Assembly (NCBI GenBank): GCA_018268695.1
Contig: JAFDWD010001115.1
Coordinates: 1 to 13,894 of the forward strand
Reading direction: 5' to 3'
DNA length: 13,894 bases
From: Actinomycetota bacterium
Lineage (GTDB): Bacteria; Actinomycetota; Thermoleophilia; Solirubrobacterales; 70-9
The notes below the pieces were generated by a model. The model was not told where the DNA came from. It saw nothing but the letters and a program-made list of their open reading frames with translations, and searched no databases. Positions within the stretch are counted from its first letter, which is position 1. The number at the start of each line of letters is the position of its first letter. Positions 7,303 to 13,626 of this stretch are shown here, in pieces. Made by a program: the position numbers and the translations under genes.

Positions 7303-8433
7303 CTATACCCCGTCGGGGTCCTGTTTACTCAGTTCGCGGTTCTCGGTACCCGAATGGTGCTCGTGGTGGTGGGAGGCGGGGTCGTCCCGGGAGAGCCAGA
7401 AGAGGGCGATGAAGATCCCCGTCGCCACCACGTTCAGCACCAGCTTGTAGTTCAGCCCGACCTGACCGAAGACATCGGTGCGGGTCGGCCGCGGTCCGGT
7501 GGGGACGAGACCGACGAGGCCGAAGACGCCGTCGACGATCAGTGCGGCGACCACGATCGTGACGAACATCAGGGCGGTGATCCGCAGGGCGAAGGCGGTC
7601 CCGTAGTACTTGCGGTAGGCGATCACGATCGGGATCACGATCAGGTCGGAGAAGATGAAGGCGACGACCCCGGCGAAACCGATCCCACCGGACCAGAGCA
7701 CTGCGGCGAGCGGCACGTTGCCGACCGAGCAGACGAAGCTGAGCACCGCGATCAAGGGGCCGACGAGGACGTTCTCGATCGTCCGCACGAGCGGCGGCGC
7801 GTCGGTGACGAAGAGGACGTTGAAGAATTCGTCGCCGAGCAGGCCGATGAAGCCGGCGAGCAGGAAGCCGAGCGCGATCTCCTTGTAGAGCATCTGCCAG
7901 TCCATGCGGAAGTTCGCCGCGACGTCGCGCCAGCTGCGCTCGCCTGCGTGGTCGTGTTCGTGCCCGCCTCCCGCCGCTTCGGCGTTCTCCCGCGCCCGTG
8001 CTTCGAGGCGCGGCGAGACGAAGCGGCGCAGCAGCACCGCCATCAGGGCGATCATCACGAGGCCGCCGACGAACTCGGCCAGCGTGAACTGCCAGCCCAT
8101 CAGCACCCAGAGGACGAGCCCGAGCTCCCAGACCAGGTTGGTCGAGGCGAACTGGAAGGCGAGCGCGGTGATCGCCGAGGAGCCCTTGGCGAAGAGCGAC
8201 CGGCCGATCGCGATCGCCGCGTAGGAGCAGGACGACGAGGCGGCCCCGAGCCCGGTGGCCTTGGCGATCGGCGCGAGGCCGGTCCCCGACAGGGCCCCCT
8301 CGATCCGGGCGCGAGGTACCCAGGCCTGGACGATCCCCGAGATCGCGAACCCGATCACCAGCGCCCACCAGACCTCGTAGGCCATCAGGAAGGACTGTTC
8401 GATCCCCTGCCAGATCTTTTCGAGGACGGGCAC
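7303..8433 (-). CDS. ArsP/COG0701 (DUF318, PF03773) family permease with His-rich loops
   Basis: A 376-residue polytopic membrane protein. Helices lie at about 21-40, 85-115, 120-136, 185-210, 222-248, 252-272, 283-308 and 330-347. Family hallmarks are the Cys-containing SSSCSYAAIAIGRSL (66-80) and CSVGNVPLAAVLWSGG (235-250), then FSDLIVIPIV. A cytosolic loop holds the HEHDH cluster (158-162) and the tail has HHHEHH (355-360), both suited to metal binding. ArsP members export methylated trivalent arsenicals, but most COG0701 permeases have no known substrate. The GTG start at 8431-8433 has no clear Shine-Dalgarno site. A TACGGT -10-like hexamer (minus strand, 8441-8446) would give a nearly leaderless message. 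A CsoR-type operator lies 17 bases upstream, implying induction by metal or reactive sulfur. It heads the betaine-type ABC operon. Confidence 0.85.
   Translation of the reverse strand: MPVLEKIWQGIEQSFLMAYEVWWALVIGFAISGIVQAWVPRARIEGALSGTGLAPIAKATGLGAASSSCSYAAIAIGRSLFAKGSSAITALAFQFASTNLVWELGLVLWVLMGWQFTLAEFVGGLVMIALMAVLLRRFVSPRLEARARENAEAAGGGHEHDHAGERSWRDVAANFRMDWQMLYKEIALGFLLAGFIGLLGDEFFNVLFVTDAPPLVRTIENVLVGPLIAVLSFVCSVGNVPLAAVLWSGGIGFAGVVAFIFSDLIVIPIVIAYRKYYGTAFALRITALMFVTIVVAALIVDGVFGLVGLVPTGPRPTRTDVFGQVGLNYKLVLNVVATGIFIALFWLSRDDPASHHHEHHSGTENRELSKQDPDGV
7305..7321. promoter_or_regulatory. CsoR-type operator-like inverted repeat at the permease/ABC junction
   Basis: ATACCCC, 3-base centre GTC, then GGGGTCC. 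It keeps the same geometry as the perfect site at 8451-8467 and matches it at 12 of 14 arm positions, with a core palindrome ACCCCGTCGGGGT (7307-7319). It overlaps the last codons of the permease gene and ends 13 bases upstream of the ATPase start. It may be a second weak operator, a small hairpin between cistrons, or chance in GC-rich code. Confidence 0.35.
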
Positions 8434-8450
8434 CGGTCCGACCGTAGCAC

Positions 8451-8467
8451 ATACCCCTGGGGGGTAT
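8451..8467. promoter_or_regulatory. CsoR/CstR-type operator, perfect 7-3-7 dyad
   Basis: ATACCCCTGGGGGGTAT is a perfect inverted repeat of ATACCCC and GGGGTAT around TGG. This matches the pattern of operators bound by CsoR (copper), CstR (persulfide) and close relatives: AT-flanked runs of C and G. It lies 17 bases upstream of the GTG start of the ArsP-like permease, beside a possible -10 (TACGGT, minus strand, 8441-8446), where a repressor would block transcription. No CsoR-family gene is in the window, so the regulator must be encoded elsewhere. Confidence 0.72.
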
Positions 8468-8468
8468 T

Positions 8469-8480
8469 ACGGGATCCCGT
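8469..8480. repeat. 12-bp perfect palindrome next to the CsoR-type site
   Basis: ACGGGATCCCGT is its own reverse complement and starts 2 bases after the CsoR-type operator. It could extend the operator region for a second regulator, or be chance; there is no further support. Confidence 0.35.
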
Positions 8481-8553
8481 TGTGGCGTGAACAAGTGCGC
8501 GTGGTCCGTGACGCTTCCGCTCCGATCGGGGGTGTCACGAAAGGTGCGCGTCG

Positions 8554-8580
8554 AGTTTGGGTCGCTATAGACCCGAAACT
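8554..8580. repeat. Small imperfect hairpin in the spacer
   Basis: AGTTTGGGTC (8554-8563) pairs with GACCCGAAACT (8570-8580) across the loop GCTATA, with one bulged G. Ten pairs form in either strand's RNA. It lies about 120 bases upstream of the permease start, so it could be in a leader if transcription begins further upstream, or be a spent terminator without a U-run. Confidence 0.35.
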
Positions 8581-8680
8581 AAACACGGAGATCTTTGTCC
8601 AATGAGGAAGGCGCACGGAAGCGCGGAGTTCGCGTCGTCACCCGGGACGGCGTCGCACTTCCCCGACACCTCACATACCC

Positions 8681-8771
8681 CGGCCGTCTCGGGCACGGTC
8701 ACAGCCAGCCCCCTGCACGCTTGTCTCGCTATGCGAGACAAGCGTGCAGGGGGTCGTGGCCGAGACGGCCG
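8681..8771. repeat. Outer arms of a nested inverted repeat
   Basis: CGGCCGTCTCGG (8681-8692) is exactly complementary in reverse to CCGAGACGGCCG (8760-8771). After one mismatch the pairing resumes with CACG (8694-8697) and CGTG (8755-8758). These arms enclose the perfect repeat at 8709-8753, with 11 unpaired bases on the left only. The whole 91 bases can fold as one long hairpin with an asymmetric bulge. Confidence 0.6.
8709..8753. repeat. Perfect 45-base hairpin (21-bp arms, 3-base loop), possible terminator of the right-hand operon
   Basis: Bases 8709-8729 (CCCCCTGCACG then CTTGTCTCGC) are the exact reverse complement of 8733-8753, around the loop TAT. Pairing is complete over 21 bp, far longer than an ordinary intrinsic terminator. 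Neither flank has a T-run: minus-strand sequence after the arm begins CTGGCTGTGACC. It begins 54 bases beyond the deaminase stop, so it may stop or protect the six-gene minus-strand transcript without a U-tract. It could equally be a short mobile or extragenic palindromic element. I saw no second copy in the window. Confidence 0.65.
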
Positions 8772-8806
8772 TGTTGACCGCCGCGCCTTGCGTCCCTTGC
8801 CGCGCC

Positions 8807-10057
8807 CTACAACCCCAAGCGCTTCGCCCGCTCGCGCGCCTTGGTGACAACCTCTTCGCGCTCGGGCTGGACGCCGCCGCGCATCAGGACGCGGCCGGCG
8901 ACGACGACGGTGTCGACCGCGGTGCGGCCGGCGGCGTAGACGAGGTCGGCCGGGAGGTCGCCGATCGCGAGCTCGGGGGCGTGCGGGTCGAGGAGGAGGA
9001 AGTCGGCCGGGGCGCCGACCTCGAGCGGGGTGGCGCCGAGGAGGGGGGCCTTCGCCCCGGTGGCGATCGCCCAGGCGTCGCTGACCGAGATCGCGGTGGC
9101 GTCGGCGGCGGCGTGGCGCTGGGCGAGGGCGAAGAGCTTCAGGTCGGCGAGGAGGTCGAGCGAGTCGTTGGAGCCGGCGCCGTCGGTGCCGAGGCCGACC
9201 CGCACCCCGGCGGCCCGCGCCGAGGGGTAGTCGAAGATCTTGCCGACGGCGAGTTTCATGTTCGCCGCCGGGTTGGAGACGACGGTGGCGCCGCGGGCGG
9301 CGATCAGGTCGAGCTCTTCGTCGTCCAGCCAGACGCCGTGGGCGAGCAGCGTGCGCTCGGTCAGCAGGCCGAGGCCGTCGAGGTAGGCGGCGGGGCGGAG
9401 GCCGTGCTCGCCGATGCAGTCGTCGACCTCGGGCTTCGTCTCGGAGAGGTGGATCTGGACCGGCGCCTCGCGCTCGGCCGAGAGCTCGGCGATGAAGCGC
9501 AGCGACCCCTCGCTGACCATGTAGATCGAGTGCGGCGCGAGGGCGGGGTCGACGAGGCCGCCGACGGCGCTCAGGGCGTCCAGGTGCTCGATCGCCTCGG
9601 TGCGCATCGCCGCCACGTCGCGGCCTTTGTCGAAGAAGGGGGCGCCGATCGAGGCTCGCATCCCGGCGTCTGCCACCGCCCGCGCGGTCGCCTCGGGGTG
9701 CCAGTACATGTCCCAGAACCGCGTCGTGCCGGAGCGGATCATCTCCAGGCAGGCAAGCCGCGTGCCCCAGTACACGTCGTCGGCCGAGATCCTGGCCTCG
9801 ACCGGCCAGATCCGCTCTTCCAGCCACGGCATCAGCGGCAGGTCACCGCCGGAGCCGCGGAAGAGCGTCATCGCCGCGTGGGTGTGGCCGTTGACCAGCG
9901 GCGGGACGAGGATTGCGCCGGCGGCGTCGAGCGCCTCCTCGCCGGGGGCCGCGGTGACGTCGGGGCCGAGTGCGGCGATCGTGCCGTCGGGCGCGCAGCG
10001 CAGGCCGACCGTCGCGCCGTCGAGCGTCCGCGCGCCGGTGACGACGAGCGCGCTCAC
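8807..10057 (-). CDS. mtaD: Amidohydrolase, MTA/SAH deaminase (TrzN/MtaD group)
   Basis: Likely deaminates 5'-methylthioadenosine and/or S-adenosylhomocysteine to the inosine form (MTA to MTI). The 416-residue protein shows the full metal and catalytic set: NGHTHAAMTLFRG with His58 and His60, QIHLSETKPEV with His203 and Glu206, LLAHGVWLDDEEL with His240, SNPAANMKLAVG (261-272) and GLGTDGAGSND with Asp292. The PWLEERIWPVEARI stretch (77-90) is typical of the SAH/MTA deaminases rather than guanine or cytosine deaminases. The GTG start shares GTGA with the stop of the nucleoside phosphorylase gene, with GGTGGG upstream. That phosphorylase appears adapted to 6-oxopurines, which supports the MTA-to-MTI reading. 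It is the last gene of the right-hand operon. Related chlorohydrolases or 8-oxoguanine deaminases are less likely alternatives. Confidence 0.85.
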   Translation of the reverse strand: MSALVVTGARTLDGATVGLRCAPDGTIAALGPDVTAAPGEEALDAAGAILVPPLVNGHTHAAMTLFRGSGGDLPLMPWLEERIWPVEARISADDVYWGTRLACLEMIRSGTTRFWDMYWHPEATARAVADAGMRASIGAPFFDKGRDVAAMRTEAIEHLDALSAVGGLVDPALAPHSIYMVSEGSLRFIAELSAEREAPVQIHLSETKPEVDDCIGEHGLRPAAYLDGLGLLTERTLLAHGVWLDDEELDLIAARGATVVSNPAANMKLAVGKIFDYPSARAAGVRVGLGTDGAGSNDSLDLLADLKLFALAQRHAAADATAISVSDAWAIATGAKAPLLGATPLEVGAPADFLLLDPHAPELAIGDLPADLVYAAGRTAVDTVVVAGRVLMRGGVQPEREEVVTKARERAKRLGL

Positions 10058-10731
10058 CGTCCCACCGCACCCAGCCGCGGCAGCACCGCGGCGAGGCCGT
10101 CGCGCAGGAGCCCGGCGTTGACCAGCCGGTCGGCTTCCATCTCGGGGACCGAGAGCCGGCTCTCCGCCAACCCGTTCGCGAGGTTGTCGACCACGCAGAT
10201 CGCCGCGTACTCGAGCCCCAGCTCACCCGCGATCACACACTCCGACGCCACCGTCATCCCGACCACGTCGGCGTGCGCGGCGATCATCCGGATCTCGGCC
10301 GGGGTCTCGAAACGCGGCCCGATCGTCTGCCAGTAGACGCCTCCGTCGACCGGCGCCTCGGCCCCTTCGGCCCAGGCCGCGAGCAGCTCGGCGCGCCAGT
10401 GGGCGGCGAAGCTCGGGGCGGAGTGGGCGCGGGCGTCGGTGAAGATCGAGTCGGAGACGTGGAGGGCGATGAAGTCGTCGGGGCAGACGAGCGTGCCCAC
10501 CGGCAGGTCGGTGCGCAGGCTGCCGACCGAGGCGATCGAGAGGACGCGGTCGCAGCCCTGCTCGACCAGGGGCCTGAGGTTGGCGATGTGGTCGATCTCG
10601 TGGGGGAGGACGAAGTCCTCGCCGCCGTGGCGCTGCACGATCGCCGCCCCGTGGTCGGCCGCGGCCGCCGCGATCTCCTCGCCGCCGGGGCCGAGCGCGT
10701 TGGAGCCGAGGATGACGGCCAGCCGTCCCAT
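10054..10731 (-). CDS. mtnP: Purine nucleoside phosphorylase of the MTAP/MTIP group, probably methylthioinosine phosphorylase
   Basis: Cleaves a methylthio-purine nucleoside with phosphate to base plus 5-methylthioribose-1-phosphate. The 225-residue protein, somewhat short for the family, has the phosphate-site start LAVILGSNAL (4-13), RHGGEDFVLPHEIDHIANL (34-52, matching the RHGRQHTIMP region of human MTAP), ASVGSLR (67-73), GPRFETPAE (138-146) and GMTVASECVIA (158-168). By hand alignment, Glu142 takes the place of human PNP Glu201 (Ser in MTAP). Asn183 matches PNP Asn243, where MTAP has Asp220, and Ala185 stands where MTAP has Asp222. These point to 6-oxopurine nucleosides. With the MTA deaminase gene overlapping it by 4 bases, methylthioinosine is the natural substrate. 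ATG 10729-10731 follows the photolyase stop by 24 bases; its ribosome site is poor. Inosine/guanosine phosphorylase is the main alternative. Confidence 0.85.
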   Translation of the reverse strand: MGRLAVILGSNALGPGGEEIAAAAADHGAAIVQRHGGEDFVLPHEIDHIANLRPLVEQGCDRVLSIASVGSLRTDLPVGTLVCPDDFIALHVSDSIFTDARAHSAPSFAAHWRAELLAAWAEGAEAPVDGGVYWQTIGPRFETPAEIRMIAAHADVVGMTVASECVIAGELGLEYAAICVVDNLANGLAESRLSVPEMEADRLVNAGLLRDGLAAVLPRLGAVGR

Positions 10732-10755
10732 CGCGGCATCGTATGCCGCCGCCGG

Positions 10756-12111
10756 TCAGTCGGCGCGGTGGGCGCGGAACTCGGCGACGGCGTCGTCGTG
10801 GTCGACGATCGGCTCGGGGTAGTCGAGGTTCTCGAAGCCTTCCATCAGCCAGGGCCGGAAGATCGCCTTGCCTCGCACCGAGGCCAGCTCCGGCACCCAG
10901 CGGCGCACGTAGATCCCGTCGGGGTCGAAGCGTTCGGCCTGCCGCACCGGGTTCAGCACCCGCTGCGGCCGCGTGTCGTTCCCGGTCCCGGCGACCCACT
11001 GCCAGTTGCCCGAGTTGTCGGCGATGTCACCGTCGGTCAAGAGGTCCCAGAAGTGCCAGGCGCCCTTGCGCCAGTCGACGTAGAGGTCCTTGGTGAGGAA
11101 GGAGCCGACCGCGAGCCGCGCGCGGTTGTGCATGTAGCCCTCGGCGGCCAGCTGGCGCATCCCGGCGTCGACCAGGGGGTAGCCGGTGCGCCCTTCCTTC
11201 CACGCCTCGAAGGCCTGCTCGGAGCGCGACCAGCGGTCCCGGCGCGAGCGGTAGTCGCGCCGCGGCAGGTCGGGGAAGGCGGCCAGCACCTGGTGGTGGA
11301 AGTCGCGCCAGCAGAGCTGCCGCACGAACGGCTCGCCGCCGCGCGCCTCGATCGCGGCCCCGGCGAGCTCCCGCGGGCTGACGCAGCCGAAGCGGATGTG
11401 GGCGCCGAGGCTGGAGGTGCCGTGGCCGGCGAGGTCGTCGTGCCCGTCGTCGTAGCGGTCGACGCGGTCGCGGAGGAACGCCTGCATGCGCTTGCGGGCC
11501 TGCGTCTCGCCGCCGGGCTCGCGCCCCGGTGACGGCTCCCCGTCGGTCAGCTTCTCGAGCGCGGGCAGCTCGCCCGCGGCGATCCCGTTCGGCACCGCCA
11601 GCTTGCGCGGCGTGCCGACCTCCTCGCGCCACGCGGCAGCGCTCCAGGCGCGGTGGTAAGGGCTGAAGACCTTGAAGTGATCGCCGCCGGTCGGCGTCAC
11701 CGCGCCGGGGTCGACGATCGTGATGCCGGGATGGGCGATCAGCTCGATCCCCGCCGCCTCGCAGGCCTCGCGCAGCGCCCCCTCGCGGCGGCGCGCGTAG
11801 CTGCTCCAGTCGGCGGCGATGTGGAACTCGTCCGCATCACATTCGCGCGCGACCTTCATCGCCTCCTCGACCACCTGCCCGCGGCGGAGGAAGAGCCGCC
11901 CGTCCATCGCCTTCAGCCGGCCATCGAGGTCGATCAGCGCCTCGCGCATGTAGGCGACGCGATTCGGCGCCGCGAACCGCGAGCCGAGGATCGCGTCGTC
12001 GAGGACGAACAACGGCACCGTCCGCTCCGCCCGGGAGGCGGCCCACAGCGCCGGGTTGTCGGTGACCCTCAGGTCACGGGTGAAAAGAACGACCGACGTC
12101 TTGTTGGACAT
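10756..12111 (-). CDS. phr: Deoxyribodipyrimidine photolyase (class I CPD type)
   Basis: Repairs UV-made cyclobutane pyrimidine dimers using blue light and reduced FAD. The 451-residue protein has the N-terminal antenna domain (VVLFTRDLRVTDNPAL, 7-22) and the C-terminal FAD domain: GTSSLGAHIRFGCVSPRE (231-248), WRDFHHQVL (268-276), EGRTGYPLVDAGMRQL (306-321), MHNRARLAVGSFLTKDL (327-343) and NWQWVAGTGNDTRP (369-382). The electron-transfer Trp triad of E. coli PhrB (W306, W359, W382) is matched by Trp304, Trp347 and Trp370. Asn366 matches the FAD-binding Asn378 and Trp372 the lesion-contacting Trp384, supporting photolyase over cryptochrome. ATG 12109-12111 lies inside the HD gene, a 38-base overlap. 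No alternative start suits the conserved N-terminus. Antenna cofactor type is not determined. Confidence 0.95.
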   Translation of the reverse strand: MSNKTSVVLFTRDLRVTDNPALWAASRAERTVPLFVLDDAILGSRFAAPNRVAYMREALIDLDGRLKAMDGRLFLRRGQVVEEAMKVARECDADEFHIAADWSSYARRREGALREACEAAGIELIAHPGITIVDPGAVTPTGGDHFKVFSPYHRAWSAAAWREEVGTPRKLAVPNGIAAGELPALEKLTDGEPSPGREPGGETQARKRMQAFLRDRVDRYDDGHDDLAGHGTSSLGAHIRFGCVSPRELAGAAIEARGGEPFVRQLCWRDFHHQVLAAFPDLPRRDYRSRRDRWSRSEQAFEAWKEGRTGYPLVDAGMRQLAAEGYMHNRARLAVGSFLTKDLYVDWRKGAWHFWDLLTDGDIADNSGNWQWVAGTGNDTRPQRVLNPVRQAERFDPDGIYVRRWVPELASVRGKAIFRPWLMEGFENLDYPEPIVDHDDAVAEFRAHRAD

Positions 12112-12733
12112 GCTGTAGAGATATACCCGAATCCTCGGTAAGGTCCGCCCGAAGGAGGCTGACCGCCTCGTCCAGGCGGTCGAGCAGCGGCAGGTCCGGT
12201 GCCTGGCGATGGAGCATCGCGGCGTCGGCGGCCCAGACTTCGAGCTTCAGCTCCAGGGGCACCTTGAATTCGCCGGCGACCCGGGCCTGACCCTCGCGGT
12301 CGATCGACGCGTGGATCGTGGTCAGGTTGCTCAGCTTGTCGGCGGCGTAGATGGCGAAGGCGTCGCCGTCGACGTCGGTGACGCGGGCGCGGTGCTCCTC
12401 CTTGCGCTCGCGGTAGTCCTCGATCGATTCGTCATCTGAAAGGGCGGCGACGAGCTCGGCGATGGTGTCGCCGAATTCGGCCCGGAGCTCCTCGACCGTG
12501 GTGTCGGAGTCCTCGATCACGTCGTGGAGGAGCGCCGCGGCGACGGTCTCCTCGCCGTAGCCGTGCCCGATGAGTGTGGCGGCGACCATCCGCGGGTGCT
12601 CGATGTAGGGGAGGCCGCCGCTGCCGTTGCGGGTCTGCCCGGCGTGGGCGGCGCTCGCCTTGGCGTGGGCGCGGGCGATCAGCTCCGAGCGGGCGGCGGC
12701 GTGATCGACGGGGGACGTGTCGATCGGGCTCAA
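12074..12733 (-). CDS. HD-domain hydrolase, MESH1/SpoT hydrolase-like
   Basis: A 219-residue stand-alone HD (HD_4-type) protein. Conserved pieces match the hydrolase half of RelA/SpoT enzymes and the small alarmone hydrolase MESH1: AHAKASAAHAGQTRNG (22-37), LPYIEHP with His46 (41-47), AALLHDVIEDSDTTVEEL (66-83) with His70-Asp71 and the Glu74-Asp75 pair, and YAADKLSNL (129-137) with Asp132 and Asn136. No synthetase or regulatory domain follows. Known members hydrolyse (p)ppGpp or NADPH; which applies here is not visible. I chose TTG 12731-12733, which shares TTGA with the MBL gene stop and has CCGGAGC about 6 bases upstream. The same frame is open far upstream, but that text is an Arg/Pro-rich shadow of the MBL gene. 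The 3' end runs 38 bases into the photolyase gene. Confidence 0.88.
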   Translation of the reverse strand: MSPIDTSPVDHAAARSELIARAHAKASAAHAGQTRNGSGGLPYIEHPRMVAATLIGHGYGEETVAAALLHDVIEDSDTTVEELRAEFGDTIAELVAALSDDESIEDYRERKEEHRARVTDVDGDAFAIYAADKLSNLTTIHASIDREGQARVAGEFKVPLELKLEVWAADAAMLHRQAPDLPLLDRLDEAVSLLRADLTEDSGISLQHVQQDVGRSFHP

Positions 12734-13626
12734 GCGACGGCTCCGGATACCGGGGCGATCGCGAACTCCCCGGTGGCGGGGTCGACTTCGTAGCTCGCGC
12801 CCTCGTGGGCGACCTCGACCGCGCCCGAGGCGCCGCCGCGCGCGTCCCACGCCGCCGCCGCGCGGAGGGTGTGGGCGTCGAGCCAGTCGTCGGAATGGAG
12901 CGGGTCGTGGTGGAAGAGGAGCGTGCGGCGGGCGCCGGCGCGGCGCGCGAAGGTGAGCGCGTGGGAGAGCGACGAGTGGCCCCAGCCGAGGTGGTCGTCG
13001 TACTCGTCGTCGGCGTATTGGCCGTCGTGGATCAGCAGGTCGGCGTCCTCGGCGAGGGCGAAGCCGGAGATCCACTCAGGCTCGAGCCGCTCGAGGTCGG
13101 CACCGAGCGCGGGCTCGTGGTCTGGGAGGTAGGCGAGCGACGCGCCACCGTCGTCGATCCGGTAGCCGAGCGTCGGCCCGCGGTGCGCGATCGCGGCGGC
13201 GGTGATCGTCGCCGAGCCGATCTCCCAGTGCTCCGGGGAGGCGCGGAAGGAGACGTCGCAGGGCAGCTCGCGCACCTCGACCGGGGAGAGCGGCGCCGAG
13301 ATGTAGCGCGCGATGCGGTCGCGCAGGCTGGCGACGGGGGTGGCCGGGCCCCAGATGACGATCTCGGCCTGGCTGCGGAAGAGCGGTGCGAAGAAGGCGA
13401 GCCCCTGGATGTGGTCGAGGTGCAGGTGGGTGAGCAGGAGGTTGATGCGGATCGGCTCGTCGGGCAGCGCGAGGCCGAGGCGCCTGATGCCGGTCCCCGC
13501 GTCGAGCACCAGGAGCGAGCCGTCGTCGAGGGTGACGCCGACGCACGAGGTGTCGCCGCCGTAGCGGACGGTCGCCGGGCCGGGGGAGGGGACCGAGCCG
13601 CGCGCGCCCCAGAGGTCGACCCTCAT
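12730..13626 (-). CDS. MBL-fold metallohydrolase, phosphodiesterase-like (PhnP/cAMP-PDE group)
   Basis: A 298-residue beta-lactamase-fold protein beginning MRVDLWGARGSVPSPGP, the usual start of a group annotated as cyclic-nucleotide or PhnP-type phosphodiesterases. The two-metal site is complete: THLHLDH (66-72), AHRG with His148, LIHDGQY with His200 and Asp201, and FHHDPLHSDD (238-247). GWGHSS (214-219) adds a further conserved His. There is no signal peptide, so it is cytosolic. ATG 13624-13626 shares ATGA with the stop of the PAS gene and has GAGGTG 5 bases upstream. The frame is open into that gene but not as coding text. Position between a PAS sensor fragment and an HD alarmone-type hydrolase suggests a role in nucleotide second-messenger turnover. 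This is inference: many MBL subfamilies share these motifs. Confidence 0.88.
   Translation of the reverse strand: MRVDLWGARGSVPSPGPATVRYGGDTSCVGVTLDDGSLLVLDAGTGIRRLGLALPDEPIRINLLLTHLHLDHIQGLAFFAPLFRSQAEIVIWGPATPVASLRDRIARYISAPLSPVEVRELPCDVSFRASPEHWEIGSATITAAAIAHRGPTLGYRIDDGGASLAYLPDHEPALGADLERLEPEWISGFALAEDADLLIHDGQYADDEYDDHLGWGHSSLSHALTFARRAGARRTLLFHHDPLHSDDWLDAHTLRAAAAWDARGGASGAVEVAHEGASYEVDPATGEFAIAPVSGAVA

Larger units (their letters stand above)
8434..8806. other. 373-base non-coding spacer between two minus-strand operons
   Basis: This stretch separates the last gene of the right-hand operon from the ArsP-like permease. It holds the CsoR-type operator (8451-8467), a 12-bp palindrome (8469-8480), a small hairpin (8554-8580) and a large nested inverted repeat (8681-8771). 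Two short plus-strand open frames cross it (from TTG 8557 and TTG 8595). They have no ribosome site, run through the inverted repeat, and look like nothing known, so I do not call them genes. The promoter of the permease-ABC unit should lie near its left end. Confidence 0.7.

Noticed and set aside
5930..7450. Long plus-strand open frame (506 codons) opposite the ABC ATPase
   Set aside because: Low-complexity antisense translation; all ABC motifs lie on the minus strand.
8554..8580. tRNA-like anticodon stem
   Set aside because: The loop has 6 bases, and there is no acceptor stem, T-loop or D-loop sequence around it.
8709..8753. Insertion-sequence terminal repeat or CRISPR repeat
   Set aside because: Only one hairpin unit, no transposase, no target duplication and no spacer array seen; kept as an unexplained inverted repeat.
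8557..8847. Short plus-strand frames from TTG 8557 and TTG 8595 in the spacer
   Set aside because: No ribosome site, they read through the large inverted repeat, and no family resemblance.
8744..10336. Long plus-strand open frame (530 codons) opposite the deaminase and phosphorylase
   Set aside because: Arg/Gly/Glu/Asp-rich antisense text with no recognisable domain; the minus strand carries two clear enzymes over the same bases.
12734..13075. N-terminal extension of the HD protein in the open frame
   Set aside because: Arg/Pro-rich shadow of the MBL gene; the HD family begins near the AHAKASAAHAGQ motif just after the TTG at 12733.
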